Assembly (NCBI GenBank): GCA_950097015.1
Contig: CATNEN010000028.1
Coordinates: 868,001 to 932,000, forward strand
Length of the DNA: 64,000 nucleotides
From: Macrostomum hystrix
Taxonomy: Eukaryota; Platyhelminthes; Macrostomidae
Direction: 5' to 3'
How positions within the stretch are numbered: position 1 is the first letter of the stretch; each line of letters begins with the position of its first letter. Below, in pieces: positions 21,090-31,823 of this stretch. A model generated the notes under the pieces. That model was given only the letters and a program-made list of their open reading frames with translations, did not search any database and was not told the origin of the DNA. Both the position numbers and the translations under genes were made by a program.

Positions 21090-21886
21090 TCAGAGCCAGT
21101 GCTTGGGCACATAGGAGAAGTCAGTCTCCAGTCTGTAAGCCAATTCGGACAGAGTCTCCAAAGCCACCGGTAGGTCGTCATTGACCAGAGTAAAATCAAT
21201 CAGATGGGCGCAGGCGGACTCCATGCGTTGGCCTTCAATAACCATGGCTTCTAGCTCGGATAAACTCAGTTGCCGACCAGTTTCGTACAAGCTCTCCTGC
21301 TGCTGCTGCTGCTGCTGAAGCAGATGCGGCGCCCTTGTCTCGCGCAGGACGTCCAACGGTGGCGGCTTGACGTAGACAACGAAAGCGCGCAGCTGGGGAG
21401 TTCTCAGGCCCATCAGGCAGTGAGGCGGAGCACCGCGTGGCACGCAGACGGGCACCCGGCCAGCCCGCAGCATCTGCGTCAGGGAATCCACAGGCAAGGC
21501 CCAGGTTTCGGCGCCGCCATCTTCGGTCCATTGTTCGGCTAGTCGACCAGCCTCGGCTAGGGCGCGTATCTGGGGGGCCGTCAGCGGCAGACAGGGCTCC
21601 GGCTGTTGAGACATTATCTGCTTCTGCTGCTGCTGCTGCTGAGTCTGGTTTGATCGCGTAGTGACCAGGACGGGCAAAGCGAAATGGCCGGGATCTGTGC
21701 CCACCAGCTGCCGAGCCAGTTCGCGCCGGCCAACTCCGGACGGCCCAATCAGCACTAGAGGCCGGTAGGGCAGCGCGGACGAGCCGGTGGCGGGGGCGCC
21801 GTCCGGCTGGCCGGGATAGAATCGTCCCAGCTCTTCGTAGAACTGCGGCTGCTGGCCCTGCTGATGCTCAGTGCCAGTGCCACCGT
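21090..21886 (-). CDS. MPP7-type MAGUK, last exon (hook and guanylate kinase-like domain)
   Basis: The acceptor ataaccgcag ends at 21887, and the exon completes a codon split from the SH3 exon. It carries a linker with YEELGRFYP, then a GK domain: LVLIGPSGVGRREL (P-loop-like), LVTTRSN, FVVYVKPPPLDVLRETR, and a C-terminus VNDDLPVALETL...YVPKHWL that matches MPP7/MPP3. MAGUK GK domains bind phosphoproteins rather than phosphorylate GMP, and the GMP-binding part is eroded here. Two poly-Gln insertions (about 21614-21642 and 21290-21312) lengthen loops. TGA at 21092-21090. The protein scaffolds polarity/junction complexes at membranes in other animals. Confidence 0.85.
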
Positions 21887-21984
21887 CTGCGGTTATTAAA
21901 AATGAAAAGAATCTCATAGATGCTACTTAGTTACCCAGTAGTGTGAAACTATATATAACAAGTTTTTCTGCTTCTTAATAGAAA

Positions 21985-22150
21985 GGTTGAGCTCCAGATA
22001 CGGCCCTAATCGAGAGGTCTGGAGTTCGAATCTCAATAAACAAGAGGTCTGGAATTCGAATCTCTATAACCGAGAGGTCTGGGGTTCGAATCTCTATGAA
22101 CAAGACTCTGGAATTCCCTATTGCTTTAGTTCACCCAACAATAAATTGGC
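21985..22150 (+). mobile_element. SINE family B copy with triplicated tRNA T-arm
   Basis: Three tandem 30-bp units (22011, 22041, 22071), each holding gaggtctgg[ag][ag]ttcgaatct, that is a box B/T-arm, then a body (attgctttagttcacccaac) matching the full family B copy at 27990. It lies in the last intron of the MAGUK gene, antisense to it. Confidence 0.75.
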
Positions 22151-22226
22151 TGAGCTAGAAATCTAGAAGGCTGTTGGTGGCCACAGTGACTACACGGCCT
22201 ATCTAATGCTCAGATTAATTCCGCAC

Positions 22227-22677
22227 CTCGATGAGGAGCCGCTGGCGACGATGGCGACGAAGTTGCTGAAGATGCCGTGGACTTGACGCTGGCTCTGCGA
22301 CTACCCTGTTGCTGCTGCTGCTGCTGATACCGGCGAAGCTGAAGGTCGGTGCTGGGCACCAGACCCGCTCGCCGTCTGGCGTCGCCCTCCTTGACGGCCT
22401 GCCACCAGTCGCCGTCCTCGCGGTTCACTAGTTGCAGAATGTCGCCCCTGCGCAGGCAGTGCCCGGCCTCCTTGCATGGAATCAGCGCGTCGTCAAGCGG
22501 ATTGTAGTTGAATAGGACGCGAACCGTGGCCTGGGCGGCCGCCTGCTGACCGACCGCAGTGCCGCCTGACGTCGACGACGACCTGCGCTCCGATGGCAGC
22601 ACTGATAGGCGAACATTGCCTCGGGCAGTGGTCAGCATGCGAATGGCAGTCATCGGGTCCTGGCTGGCTACGGGCAC
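22227..22677 (-). CDS. MPP7-type MAGUK, SH3 exon
   Basis: The acceptor cccag ends at 22678. The exon opens with the end of the PDZ domain (ASQDPMTAIRMLTTARGNVRLSVLPS), then the SH3 domain: VRVLFNYNPLDDALIPCKEA, GDILQLVNREDGDWWQAV, RAGLVPSTDLQ. These match the MPP7/MPP3 pattern NYNP-x-D-x(3)-IPCKEAG-x-GDILQ. A poly-Gln run and a Ser-rich linker follow. The exon ends at a GTGCGG donor (22226) in phase 1. A reading frame without splicing would run on only to a nearby stop. Confidence 0.85.
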
Positions 22678-22744
22678 CTGGGAGATGACGCAACCAGTGA
22701 AGACAAAATGAAGAATTTTGTTTTAATTAAAACTACCAGAGATG

Positions 22745-22995
22745 CCCTATTGTGCCCTACACTAGACCCGCAGCCAGCGAGGAGACAATTCTGCCCATTT
22801 CGCTTGACTCCTGAGCACACATGCACACAGATACTGCACGCAGGCACTCGCTCACACAGGTGCACGACAAGCCCCAAGCCTTCTCTGCGCAGATGCGCCC
22901 CAAAAAATGTGGCCTAGCCGCGGAATCGAGCTCAAGGACCTTGGTGCGAGAGAGGCAAACGCGTTAGACCGCTCTGCCACTCACCCCCCCCTGTG
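22745..22995 (-). mobile_element. SINE family A copy, antisense-paired with the MAGUK intron
   Basis: On the minus strand: head ggcagagcggtctaacgcgt ... gagctcgattccgcgg, then a shortened body ending in cgctggctgcgggtctagtg. It lies in the PDZ-SH3 intron, same strand as the gene. Confidence 0.8.
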
Positions 22996-23122
22996 ATGGT
23001 ATTGGATGAGATTAGAAACTAAATAGACGGGTAGATAAGCACAATACGAGTCACTGATGATAAGCCATACTCAAATTGTACTGCTAAACTGATCTGGACA
23101 ATTAAAACAGTTTATTTCCTAC

Positions 23123-23458
23123 CTGGTTCACAGCCTGAACTTCGTCGCCAGCCTGCAGTAGGTCGCTTCGGTCGGCCAAGCCGCCATGCATGACCCGGGC
23201 AATGAGGATGGCCCCAGTTCGCTCATTGATCTTGATAGTTGCGCCAAGCGGCTCGTCCTGCTTCACTAACTCCACAATCTTAACGCTGACGTCGTCTTCG
23301 TCAACCTCGTGCGGCACAGGCGACAGTCGGGGTCCATAGCAACGATTGGCCAGATCGTCGTGCACCTGGACCAGGGCTTTCATGTGCGGCTTGCGCAATA
23401 GGTGCACCAGCTCCGGGCAGCCATCCGCGTGCGGATGACAACGCAAATAGTCGTAGGC
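23123..23458 (-). CDS. MPP7-type MAGUK, L27C-PDZ exon
   Basis: The acceptor aatcccag ends at 23459. It encodes the rest of the L27 region (PELVHLLRKPHMKALVQVHD, with a trailing GPRLSPVPHEVDEDD) and most of the PDZ domain: VSVKIVELVKQDEPLGATIK, TGAILIARVMHGGLADRSDL, QAGDEVQAVN. The PLGA carboxylate loop and the order VKIV...EPLGATI...GGLADR...GDEV...VN point to the MPP3/4/7 branch rather than MPP5 or MPP1. Phase-0 donor GTAGG at 23122. Confidence 0.87.
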
Positions 23459-23629
23459 CTGGGATTCAATAAAAAAGAGACCATTATTCGTACAAAGACC
23501 ACACTATTTTTCAACTTAGAGAAAATTCCACGGGAGTATTTCAATTTTTTCGCCCTTTACAATTAATGATTAACGATTATGATTAACCTATATGGCCAAC
23601 CACTATAGCCAACATGGTTACATTATGAG

Positions 23630-23830
23630 TTTTGTGAGCAGAAAATTGATGATTTTTTGCCACTAGACACCTAGACAAGAATTGTTGAATATCTCGAAAA
23701 TGCTGATGTTTTCCAATTCTGGAAGTTTCATATCATAGAGCAGAGAATTTGAGCTCATGCTCAGGATTTTAATAGTAATTGGTTCAATATTTTGGGATAT
23801 ACAGAAAAGAAAAATCTGGGTTTTTGAAAT
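23630..23830 (+). repeat. dispersed repeat DR1, copy 3
   Basis: Shares ttttgtgagcagaaaatt, ctggaagtt and gctcaggatttt-type words in the same order with 5330-5510. It lies within a MAGUK intron. Confidence 0.55.
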
Positions 23831-23920
23831 GCCCAACTTGGAATCTCTACTGTCAAACAATGCTATGCTAAAATTTAAGGCATTTTTAACTAATACCAAT
23901 GCCAGTGGGAATCTGCACAC

Positions 23921-24094
23921 CTCAATGACATCCTCTAGAGCACTGGGCGTCACGGGAGCCACACGCTTGGCTAGGCAGTTTTCCAGAATGTCGCACAATT
24001 TCACAACAGCATTCATGCTGGTGTCATTTGAGAACTGCAGTAGAAAATCTTTGTCATTGGTTGACAATGAGCCACTTTTAATGAGAGACTCCAT
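23921..24094 (-). CDS. MPP7-type MAGUK, first recognised coding exon (L27N)
   Basis: From ATG 24094: MESLIKSGSLSTNDKDFLLQ, then FSNDTSMNAVVKLCDILENC and ALEDVIE, an N-terminal L27 domain that aligns with the first L27 of MPP7 and would pair with LIN7/DLG-type partners. A good acceptor (ctaac branch-like motif, then ttttgttacag) ends at 24117 and the frame is open from there, so part of an upstream coding exon may be missing from my model; the family has about 15-20 more residues. Donor GTGTGC at 23920 in phase 0. Confidence 0.75.
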
Positions 24095-24116
24095 TTGTGA
24101 ATACAAAATCCAATTT

Positions 24117-25127
24117 CTGTAACAAAAGTTTAACAAGTTAGGCCATGGTTCTTGTAGAAAAAATACAGATTACAGGATTTTCTAAAGTGGAAAAAAACAA
24201 ATATATTGTATGATATGTTATCATGAATCTATAGATTCTTTTGCAGAATTTTAAACTTTTTAGGCTGATAAGCAAAAACATTGATTTATTATTAAAAAAC
24301 TTACTTTTCAGCACTAAATTCTGTAGAAAACAGATATTGAGAGTTACTAAAAGTAGGCCTAACAAGTTGGTAAAAGTGCCTGTTATCAAGTATATAGTTA
24401 AAAAGACACTACTAGCAATATTGGACTCTCTGTTTTCTATTCCTAAATAATACATTTTTAAAGTTAAATAGAAGTCACTTTGAAAATCCATATTCTTAAT
24501 ATTACTTGCAGTAATTCTTTTAAATTGAAAAAATTCCTATAAAGCTTTCTCACATCAATATCAATAGCATGGCATTTTTGGCAAATATTAGCTCAAATTA
24601 TGTAACATAGGAACATTTAGCTTTATTTAATATGATTTTAACATTCTTTTTTGTCATAAAAGTACTTTTAAATATCAGTAAAAATAATATATATATATAA
24701 CTTCCAGACATATAAGAAACTGCCAGAAAGTTGGCAGAGACTGTTTGACTTCAATCACAAAGTAACTGGTAATTTTAAATATATATGAGTAAATGGATAG
24801 AAATCAAGACAAAAAGACAATTGAAAAAAGTAAAGGTAATATGAATGTTAGGACATAAGTAATGCCTTGTCACATAATTTTTTCTTTATTGAAGAAAGCT
24901 GACTTTCCTTTTCTACTAATCAATTCTTCGTAGAAATTGTGTAATTGATGAATTTAAAATGTACTGGAGTTAAAACACATTCTCGATCTTTTATAAGCAT
25001 CTGTAAGCATTTTTTAGTTGCTACTAAATTTTTTAATAATTTTATGTGGTTCTGTCATTTTATTAAGTGCTTAGGAAATATACTTAGTTTAAACGATTTA
25101 ACTGTTAAACACTCGTAAAGTTTGATG
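24117..25127. other. AT-rich intergenic or upstream intron
   Basis: No supported feature; short open frames only. Confidence 0.45.
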
Positions 25128-25370
25128 CTGAAGTGGCTATTCGTACGGCAGTCCGGAAATATAAAATCCAATAATTCACCATGAGGAAGCTTGCCGCGGG
25201 TTGGCGAACACGTATAATTTTATCATTTAACCGTGCAGAAAATTATCAAACAGTTTTATTCATAAGAAAAATCTACAAGCATCGCAGTTTACATTTTAGA
25301 TTTGTTTTAACTTGTTTCATCATTTCTTGGAAATGCACTGCGAGATAGGAGATTCCGCCGTACGAATAGC
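25128..25370. mobile_element. MITE with 18-bp terminal inverted repeats
   Basis: agtggctattcgtacggc at the left end and gccgtacgaatagccact at the right end are exact reverse complements enclosing about 205 bp of non-coding sequence. I see no clear target-site duplication and do not assign a superfamily. Confidence 0.75.
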
Positions 25371-25907
25371 CACTACCAATTTTAAATGATTAATGTACGA
25401 AAAGTTATTACCAAAGTACTGTTATTGAAGTACCTGTTCCACAACCGGCAGGAATAGCATTAGCCATAAAAGCGTATGTCAAGATTCGTATGTGTATCTA
25501 CAAATGCAAGTTTTGATTTCTTCCGTTTGCTTTCGTTTGATTGTTTGTTTATTTTTTTTACTGGTGCACTCTTTTAAATACTTTAAAATGATGTAACTGT
25601 GAGCAAGAAAAATTTACCTAAAATCGACTTAAATAAAAGAAGCATAAATAGTTTTACTCTTATGAGTACAACCACAATAGGCAAATTTAATGCACACAGG
25701 GAACTATTTGTTTGCAATAATCTAAACAATATTTTCAAAAGAAAACACACAATTAATAATTTTAACTGAATCGAATATTGTCTAAATTAATCATAAATAA
25801 TCATAACCGTGTATTTGCAAATCAACTCACAAAAACGAAGCGCTTCAGTGTTAACACGATTTAAATCTAAATGGGGAAAAAAAGACAAGCACACGCACGA
25901 GCGCGTA
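25371..25907. other. AT-rich stretch
   Basis: No gene seen. AATAAA on the minus strand (25548-25553) could serve the small ORF at 25908-26030. Confidence 0.4.
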
Positions 25908-26030
25908 TTATGCACAGAGCTCGGCAAACTCTTGCCAGCGGGCCTGCAGAGCTACTGAAACCGGCCCCCTAGCACCATTCTTGCTGACTTGGACTTGACG
26001 ATCAGCTCTTGGATTCTCTTTTTGGCCCAT
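25908..26030 (-). CDS. small ORF with strong Kozak context, 40 residues
   Basis: ATG at 26030 in the context gtcaccATGG. It encodes a GC-rich, hydrophilic 40-residue peptide starting MGQKENPRADRQVQ and ending ARWQEFAELCA, then TAA. It sits in an otherwise AT-rich region between the MTRI and MAGUK genes on the same strand. The reading frame phase does not fit the MAGUK exon at 24116, so it is not simply its missing coding exon, though it could be a 5' exon with its own short frame. I recognise no family. Confidence 0.35.
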   Translation of the reverse strand: MGQKENPRADRQVQVSKNGARGPVSVALQARWQEFAELCA

Positions 26031-26160
26031 GGTGACACTGAAGATTGTTGGCCGATCAATGCTCTAGGTAGTCTAAGAAATCAATAAAAGAGGTCTAGAA
26101 GGCTAAAAAATTTGCGTTGATAATAAATAGTCACATAGTTAAAAAAGGTACTAAAGATTA

Positions 26161-27123
26161 CTACTTCTTAGAGAGCAGCTCCTTGGCCAGCGCAACATTG
26201 TTCGAAGGGACGACACCTACATCAGTAATGATATTGGTGATGAGCTCGGCTGGGGTCACATCGAAGGCCGGATTCCAGATGTCGATGCCGCGGCAGGCAA
26301 TTCGTTGTCCAGCTACGCAGGCCAGCTCGTCTGGTGGTCGTTGTTCGATAACGATCTCCGAGCCGCTGCGCATGTTGAAGTCGATGCTGGTTAGAGGCGC
26401 CGCAACGTAGAACGGAATCGAGTGATGACGCGCTAACACTGCAATCTGATAGGTGCCGATCTTGTTGGCCGTGTCACCATTAGCAACGATGCGATCAGCG
26501 CCCAGTACAACAGCATGAACCCGACCGCTAGCCATGGCCGCGGCAACCATGTTGTCGCAGATTAGCGTGCCTGGCAAACCGTCCGTGACGATTTCGTACG
26601 CAGTAAGCCGGGCGCCCTGGTTGTAGGGCCGCGTCTCGGTGCAGTAGACCCGGCCAAGACGGCCGCGAGCGTGAATGCTGCGCACAACGCCCAGAGCGGT
26701 GCCATAGCCGCCAGTAGCCAGCGAGCCGGTGTTGCAGTGAGTCAGCACGTTGACCTGACCGCCTGGCGGCACTAGGCCGCGCTCTTCGACGCATCGTAGC
26801 AAAGCGTCGGCGCCGGCCTCGCCGATGGCCCGGCAGGATTGAATATCCTGCTCTAGCTGGCTTTCCAGCCAGGTGACGACGGCCTGGCGTTGCCCGTCGG
26901 CGTCCAGTACTGCCCAGCCAGCGGCCAGATGGGTAAGCACGCGGTCCCGACTGTCCTGCAGGTTGACAGCGGTGGGCCGGGCAGATACTAAGTGGTCCCA
27001 TTTGGCTGCTAGCCAGGCGGCCAGCCGGTCCTTGCTGTCAACCTGGGACATTGTGTCAGGCGACCGAAGCTCAGAGGCCATTGCGAGGCAGCCGACGATG
27101 CCAATTGCGGGTGCGCCACGCAC
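26161..27123 (-). CDS. MRI1: methylthioribose-1-phosphate isomerase, exon 2
   Basis: Bulk of the enzyme that converts 5-methylthioribose-1-phosphate to methylthioribulose-1-phosphate in the methionine salvage pathway (cytosol). It opens VRGAPAIGIVGCLAMASEL, followed by LTHCNTGSLATGGYGTALGV, the active-site region YCTETRPYNQGARLTAYE with the catalytic Cys, GADRIVANGDTANKIGTYQI with the catalytic Asp, and WNPAFDVTPAELI near the C-terminus. Together with exon 1 the protein is about 364 residues, normal for the family. The acceptor tttcgaag ends at 27124, and TAG is at 26163-26161. Confidence 0.93.
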   Translation of the reverse strand: MRGAPAIGIVGCLAMASELRSPDTMSQVDSKDRLAAWLAAKWDHLVSARPTAVNLQDSRDRVLTHLAAGWAVLDADGQRQAVVTWLESQLEQDIQSCRAIGEAGADALLRCVEERGLVPPGGQVNVLTHCNTGSLATGGYGTALGVVRSIHARGRLGRVYCTETRPYNQGARLTAYEIVTDGLPGTLICDNMVAAAMASGRVHAVVLGADRIVANGDTANKIGTYQIAVLARHHSIPFYVAAPLTSIDFNMRSGSEIVIEQRPPDELACVAGQRIACRGIDIWNPAFDVTPAELITNIITDVGVVPSNNVALAKELLSKK

Positions 27124-27319
27124 CTTCGAAAAATCGGAATGCACCGGGATGGCAAAAACCACAAATATAGGCATCATTTTTCTGCTCACAAAATTTCCTT
27201 ATGTAAATTTGTCGTCTATTATTGTTGGTGATGTTGAATTGATTGTATTGTTAATTTCTAGATTATGGAACTAATATGAATTCGCTATAGAGGGTTACAC
27301 AGAGCAATGTTAGGTGTCC

Positions 27320-27475
27320 TTGTCACCAGGGTGTTCGAAGAATCGCAGAATAACCCGATAATGCTGACTCGGCCGGCTTTGAAAATGCATAAGTTCATGG
27401 CAAAAGGCGGAAAATTGATCCATATGGCGGACTTTCACGAAAATCGGTCATTCAGTTTGGGAGCTACCGTGAAGT
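27320..27475 (-). repeat. dispersed repeat DR1, copy 4
   Basis: Matches 13590-13740 (tgatccatatgg, aaaatcggt, ttcagttt, gagctac in the same order). It lies within the MTRI intron. Confidence 0.6.
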
Positions 27476-27989
27476 AGGCAGTGGGTGGGCATTTGAAATA
27501 GCCCCGTGGTGTTTACCCAGGGGGATAGCGTGGTCTTTCTACTGTTAATGAGTTAAGAAATAGCCCCGCGAGATGGCAAAATGAATTAAATTTATCAAAG
27601 GAGGCGATGAGCAGGCCTGCCGACTTGCCGACTTACCTTTCTTTTGCGAGCCAAACCTACAAACGATTTAGCCCCCCATAATAAACAACTTTGAAAAATA
27701 AAATGAAGTTCGTGGTCGCTTTTATGAAAACACTTTGACATTGATACACTCAGATGTGCCGCAAAAACGATTTATCAGTGGGGATATTAAAGGAAACAGG
27801 ATATGCAAGTCGCTCCTCAGTAATTAGGTAAAGTTACTTTCAAACGACATGAACACTGCTCCGCTAAATTTAGGAAGGTATACTTTTTTCGTGAAGGTAT
27901 CTATAAAGTAACATCGCTCGTTTTCGTAATTAAGGGGTAGCTCTGAAATCAAAAACTACTGACCAAAGTAGTAGTAGCAGTTTATATTT

Positions 27990-28285
27990 GGTTGTAGCCT
28001 AGTGGTTAGGGCGTCGGACTCACGACTTGAAGGTCGGGGGTTCGATTCCCGACTCCACTGGAAGTTTGTGTCCTTTAGCAAGACAATTAACTCTGCATTG
28101 CTTCAGTTCACCCAGCTGTTAAATGGGTACCAGCATCAGCTGGGATAATTGAAGGTGGGTGTGGCGTCCCCCCAGTCCATGGACTGAACAGCTGTACGCA
28201 GCCTTCAGATGCACCGCGCATTAGCTGCGGCTGTGCTGTCGGCTGCACATCTGACCCAATTGGGGCAGGTGTAATCAATTATTAA
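27990..28285 (+). mobile_element. SINE family B, full-length copy
   Basis: tRNA-derived head: box A tagcctagtggttagggcg, box B gggttcgattcccgac with a 5-bp T stem. Then a central domain (ttgcttcagttcacccagct, aaatgggtacc) of the kind conserved in several metazoan SINE superfamilies, a 3' part (ggtgggtgtggcgtc, agtccatggactgaacagct), and an AT-rich tail of short repeats. It lies in the MTRI intron, opposite to the gene. Confidence 0.88.
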
Positions 28286-28365
28286 ATATTAATTATATTA
28301 GCAGTAGTAGTAGAGCTTAAAATAATCTCTAGTAAAAAATGATTTCACCGCATCGAGATTTTTAC

Positions 28366-28497
28366 CTGCATATTTTTTATAGCGTGCCAAGCCTCGTCAC
28401 AGTTAGCGATGGAAATGTAGACCGTCTGGTGCGGCAGGAGAAGCTGATCAAGGATGGTCAGCTGGCCGTTGGCGTACCGGATAGCTTCCAGAGACAT
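28366..28497 (-). CDS. MRI1: methylthioribose-1-phosphate isomerase, exon 1
   Basis: From ATG 28497: MSLEAIRYANGQLTILDQLL, then PHQTVYISIANCDEAWHAIK and NMQ, the conserved N-terminus of the family. The frame is open for 19 further codons upstream, but the family starts at M-x-LEAIRY, which decides the start. Donor GTAAAA at 28365 in phase 0; the next codons in exon 2 are VRGAPAIG. Confidence 0.9.
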
Positions 28498-28559
28498 GGC
28501 CAACAACAGTCTAGCTGAAGATGTTTCAGAGCTTTTCTCGATTAATTTTGCCAAGAAAG

Positions 28560-31500
28560 CAGAGCTTAAAAGTGTCTTTTAAGTGTCAATATACGGGCTA
28601 ATATTGAATAGCAACTGATGATCTATGGTGTTTCGTTCTATTCTAATGTACAATTTATTTTGTTCTAAGGCATATACTCGTAGATAGAGAAAAAAGTAAA
28701 ATTTTAAAACTGTAGAAAAAATAAGAGGCTCCGTCTGTGAAACTTTGACCAAATTTGTCATTGTCACGACTCACTTGTCAATTGTCCGGCAGCGTTAAGA
28801 AAAAAGAGGACAAGTAACTTTCTACTTCAACAGAAATAATTCCTATTCTATAGATTCATCCCACCCGGTCAATCGTAGCAATTAGCAAATAAAGATAGGA
28901 TGAGGATTTGGCCTGGGTCTACCTCAATCGGATGTTCAGCTTATGGAAACAGAAGATTAGAAAGGAAAATCAATAGACCGAAATGCGATTTATTTTCCTC
29001 AGGTGAGGATAAAGAGAGGAGATTAAAGCTGGAAGAAACGCGGCCACCAGCGGCTAAGGCGGGGTGTCCGGATGGAAATTCCACTGCGCTGCTGCAGCCG
29101 CAGAAGTGAGAAGGAAATTAAAGCCAGCAAAAAATCAAGAAGATTAAACAGCCCCTTCAGGGATTCCCAGACTCCAGAGCTCAATCTGCTCTTCAGGGAA
29201 CTAATTGGGCACGGAAATTAGTCCCAAATCGCGCGCAGTTGTCTGTGCGTCAAAGTTCTCCTAAAACATGATAAAAATGGCTATAGGCAATTTCCGAGGC
29301 GAAACCTCGAAAAGCTTAGAAGCCCAGTTGAACTTCCGCCCGCACCGTCTGTTTAAGGAATGCTGCATGACGTGACCCAATGCACGTTCCAGACAACCAA
29401 ATCGTTGTAAATTACACCTAAACGCTCGCCCTAGCACTTATAAATTAAAAATCGTTTAACGCCCAGCTAATTTCTATGCCCATAGCTCACTATGAGCCTC
29501 GAATTATCTTATTGCATGAGCCTGTGAGCCTATTTGTCTTATATTTAGACTAGGGGGCAAAATTAACGTCGGAAGATTTCCAATATTCTTTCGTCAATAC
29601 TTAGTAATATTCTTCCATTGAATAAAAAATACTTGCTTGTTTTTATATAAGTAAATACCTGCCGCAACTAACTCATGATGTCAATCATAATAACAGCAAA
29701 TTAAACATTGCAAATTAATTTTCAGCAAAAAATAGTATCATTTGCGTAGCATATGAACTGAAATGTATTGTAACTAAATCATCAGTTTCTGGTAGATATG
29801 CAAATGAATTAGGGTTAAAATAGGAACTAAAAATTTCTTTAAATATATTATCTCATAGCGAAATAAATTTCAACAATCGTACTTTTCGTTTGTAAGCGCA
29901 TTATTTAGTATAATTCACAGTCGGAAGTTTAAGATGTATCTCTTATAAGGAGCAAAATTAAAAAAAATGGTAGGAACAAGTGTAGAACTAATCGCAGATA
30001 TTTTTTCGATATCGCGATACGACATAAATCATTTGAAGGCAAAGCAGGAAAAAGGCTACAAAAACTACTATCGCTTCCATTTCTGTATTGTTATTCGTAG
30101 ACTTAGACGAGGTTGTAGCAGTTAGACCAAGCGATACCTCTCGCAAAAAATGCAGGGAAATAAAGTTTATGGGCTAAATTCTGTTTTACTCAGAAGTTCC
30201 GAATTAATTTTTTTCCACAATGCATGCTGGCGCAATTTTTTGTTTTAATCAGAAAAACGGGGTTAATCTATTAACTCCAAGGAGTTGCAAGAGGATTCCA
30301 GATGCAGCTGTTTGACTCAGCTGCATCGCGTAGGCTAGGGGCTTAGCTTACCGGACACTGATGATTAAAACCATCTCATGGAAGAATAACAGCCTAGTGA
30401 TACAGATGTGATGCAGTTTTTAAATAATCTATTTGCAAAGGCTTAACTTTTTATCTGTTAAAGTCACGCAGTCTCCTGTGTGAGCTCCACTATTCTCAAA
30501 CTCAATCAAGCATTAAAGTGCTTTAACTCCTTTCCAGCTAACTTTCAAGGCACAAACACACTATGCGAATCGAAGGATTTTTTTACCCTCACCCAGATTA
30601 ATGAGATCAGGATACAAAGGATCAACAGAGTTTGAAAATTTCAATTAATATAAGAGCAACTTTCACCGTTGCCAAGAGCTGTGCATCTTGCAATCAGCGA
30701 AAAGTGGATAACAAAGAATACGAATTTCACAAAAAAATGGTTGTGCTGCTTCAACACTCAGCGAGTATCCAGGTCATTGCTTCTGAGCAGGTTATAGCTA
30801 TCGCATTTAGGTGATTACATATTAATTATTTAACTTTATACCAAGACAAAGTACGAATGCATATTTGTCTTTTCAGCAAGAAATTATGTGATTAATAAGT
30901 CTTCGAAACGTGTCTTATTTCTTTACTGAATCTTTAGTTGGCTATCGGTTCGATTGAATTTCGTACATAACTCTACCTAGTCGTGTAATATGCCATGATT
31001 TTTTCAGTTATGCATTTCTACAGATGTAAACACATTTTTTACTTAAACAGCTCGTGGAGCACCGCGTCAGGTAGAGCTGCCTCAATGTACCGGCTTGTAA
31101 TTTATCGCATTCTTAGAAGCTCATGGGACTCAACCTTTCTACCAGCAGTTTATTACTATCTATAGACCATTTTCAATAAGAAAATTACTTAGTAGCATTC
31201 GATTTTTCTGTTCAGAAAACAATTCAAGGCAAAGTCAATAGCAGGTTGGGTTTGAAATCCGAGATTTATAGCCTGGGCTGACACAGATGCAGCCTGAACG
31301 CGCCCAGAAGCATTTCAGTGTATATTTGCGGGTCAGTTGGTTCATGTCCGCTTGGATATTTAAGATTGTGAAAAATTCTCTCAGACACCGTCATAGCGCG
31401 CGCCAGACTTCACTGACTAATCACAATGTATAATTACCAACAAAATATTGCAAAATAGCCCAGAATATAGAAGCTACACGAATGCTCTAAATTTTCTTGC

Positions 31501-31657
31501 AGACCAAACTGAGATGCTTAGGAGTTTTAAGCGATGTGCTGGTGATCTCAAAGGCCCTCTCAAAGCAGGTAAGGAGGTGCAATGTTAGATTGGATAAAGC
31601 AAATTATTTCAAGTTGGAATTCAGAAGTCAGACTGAAGCTTATCCAAGCTTTTCAGT
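28560..31657. other. AT-rich intergenic, no gene seen
   Basis: About 3.1 kb. Short open frames only (for example 28900-29109), without recognisable domains. A GC-richer patch near 28990-29110 and 30280-30340 is unexplained. Confidence 0.45.
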
Positions 31658-31747
31658 TCAACCGCGGAAGCGGTCACGACGCTTCGAAACCGACTTGCTA
31701 AGGAAGCCGCTGTCAGCACCGAAGGTGGCAAAATCACAGTCGGCAGC
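31658..31747 (-). CDS. small secreted peptide gene, last coding exon
   Basis: The acceptor ctgcctttgcag ends at 31748. In phase 0 the exon reads AADCDFATFGADSGFLSK, then SVSKRRDRFRG and TGA (31660-31658). It supplies the second cysteine and a KRR tribasic site of the kind cut by prohormone convertases, leaving a short tail that ends in glycine, the usual amide donor in neuropeptide precursors. No family recognised; the peptide-hormone reading is inference. Confidence 0.5.
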   Translation of the reverse strand, partial: AADCDFATFGADSGFLSKSVSKRRDRFRG

Positions 31748-31823
31748 CTGCAAAGGCAGTCGGGATATAACTTATCAACTGTTTAAATCCAGAAGTATTG
31801 AGCACGAGCAATCGTAAGCTCAC

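Noticed and set aside
27995-28065. Functional tRNA gene
   Set aside because: Box A, box B and the T stem are present, but the anticodon stem does not pair properly and the sequence continues into a SINE body with an AT tail.
28900-29109. 69-codon ATG frame
   Set aside because: No homology signal or gene context that I can see.
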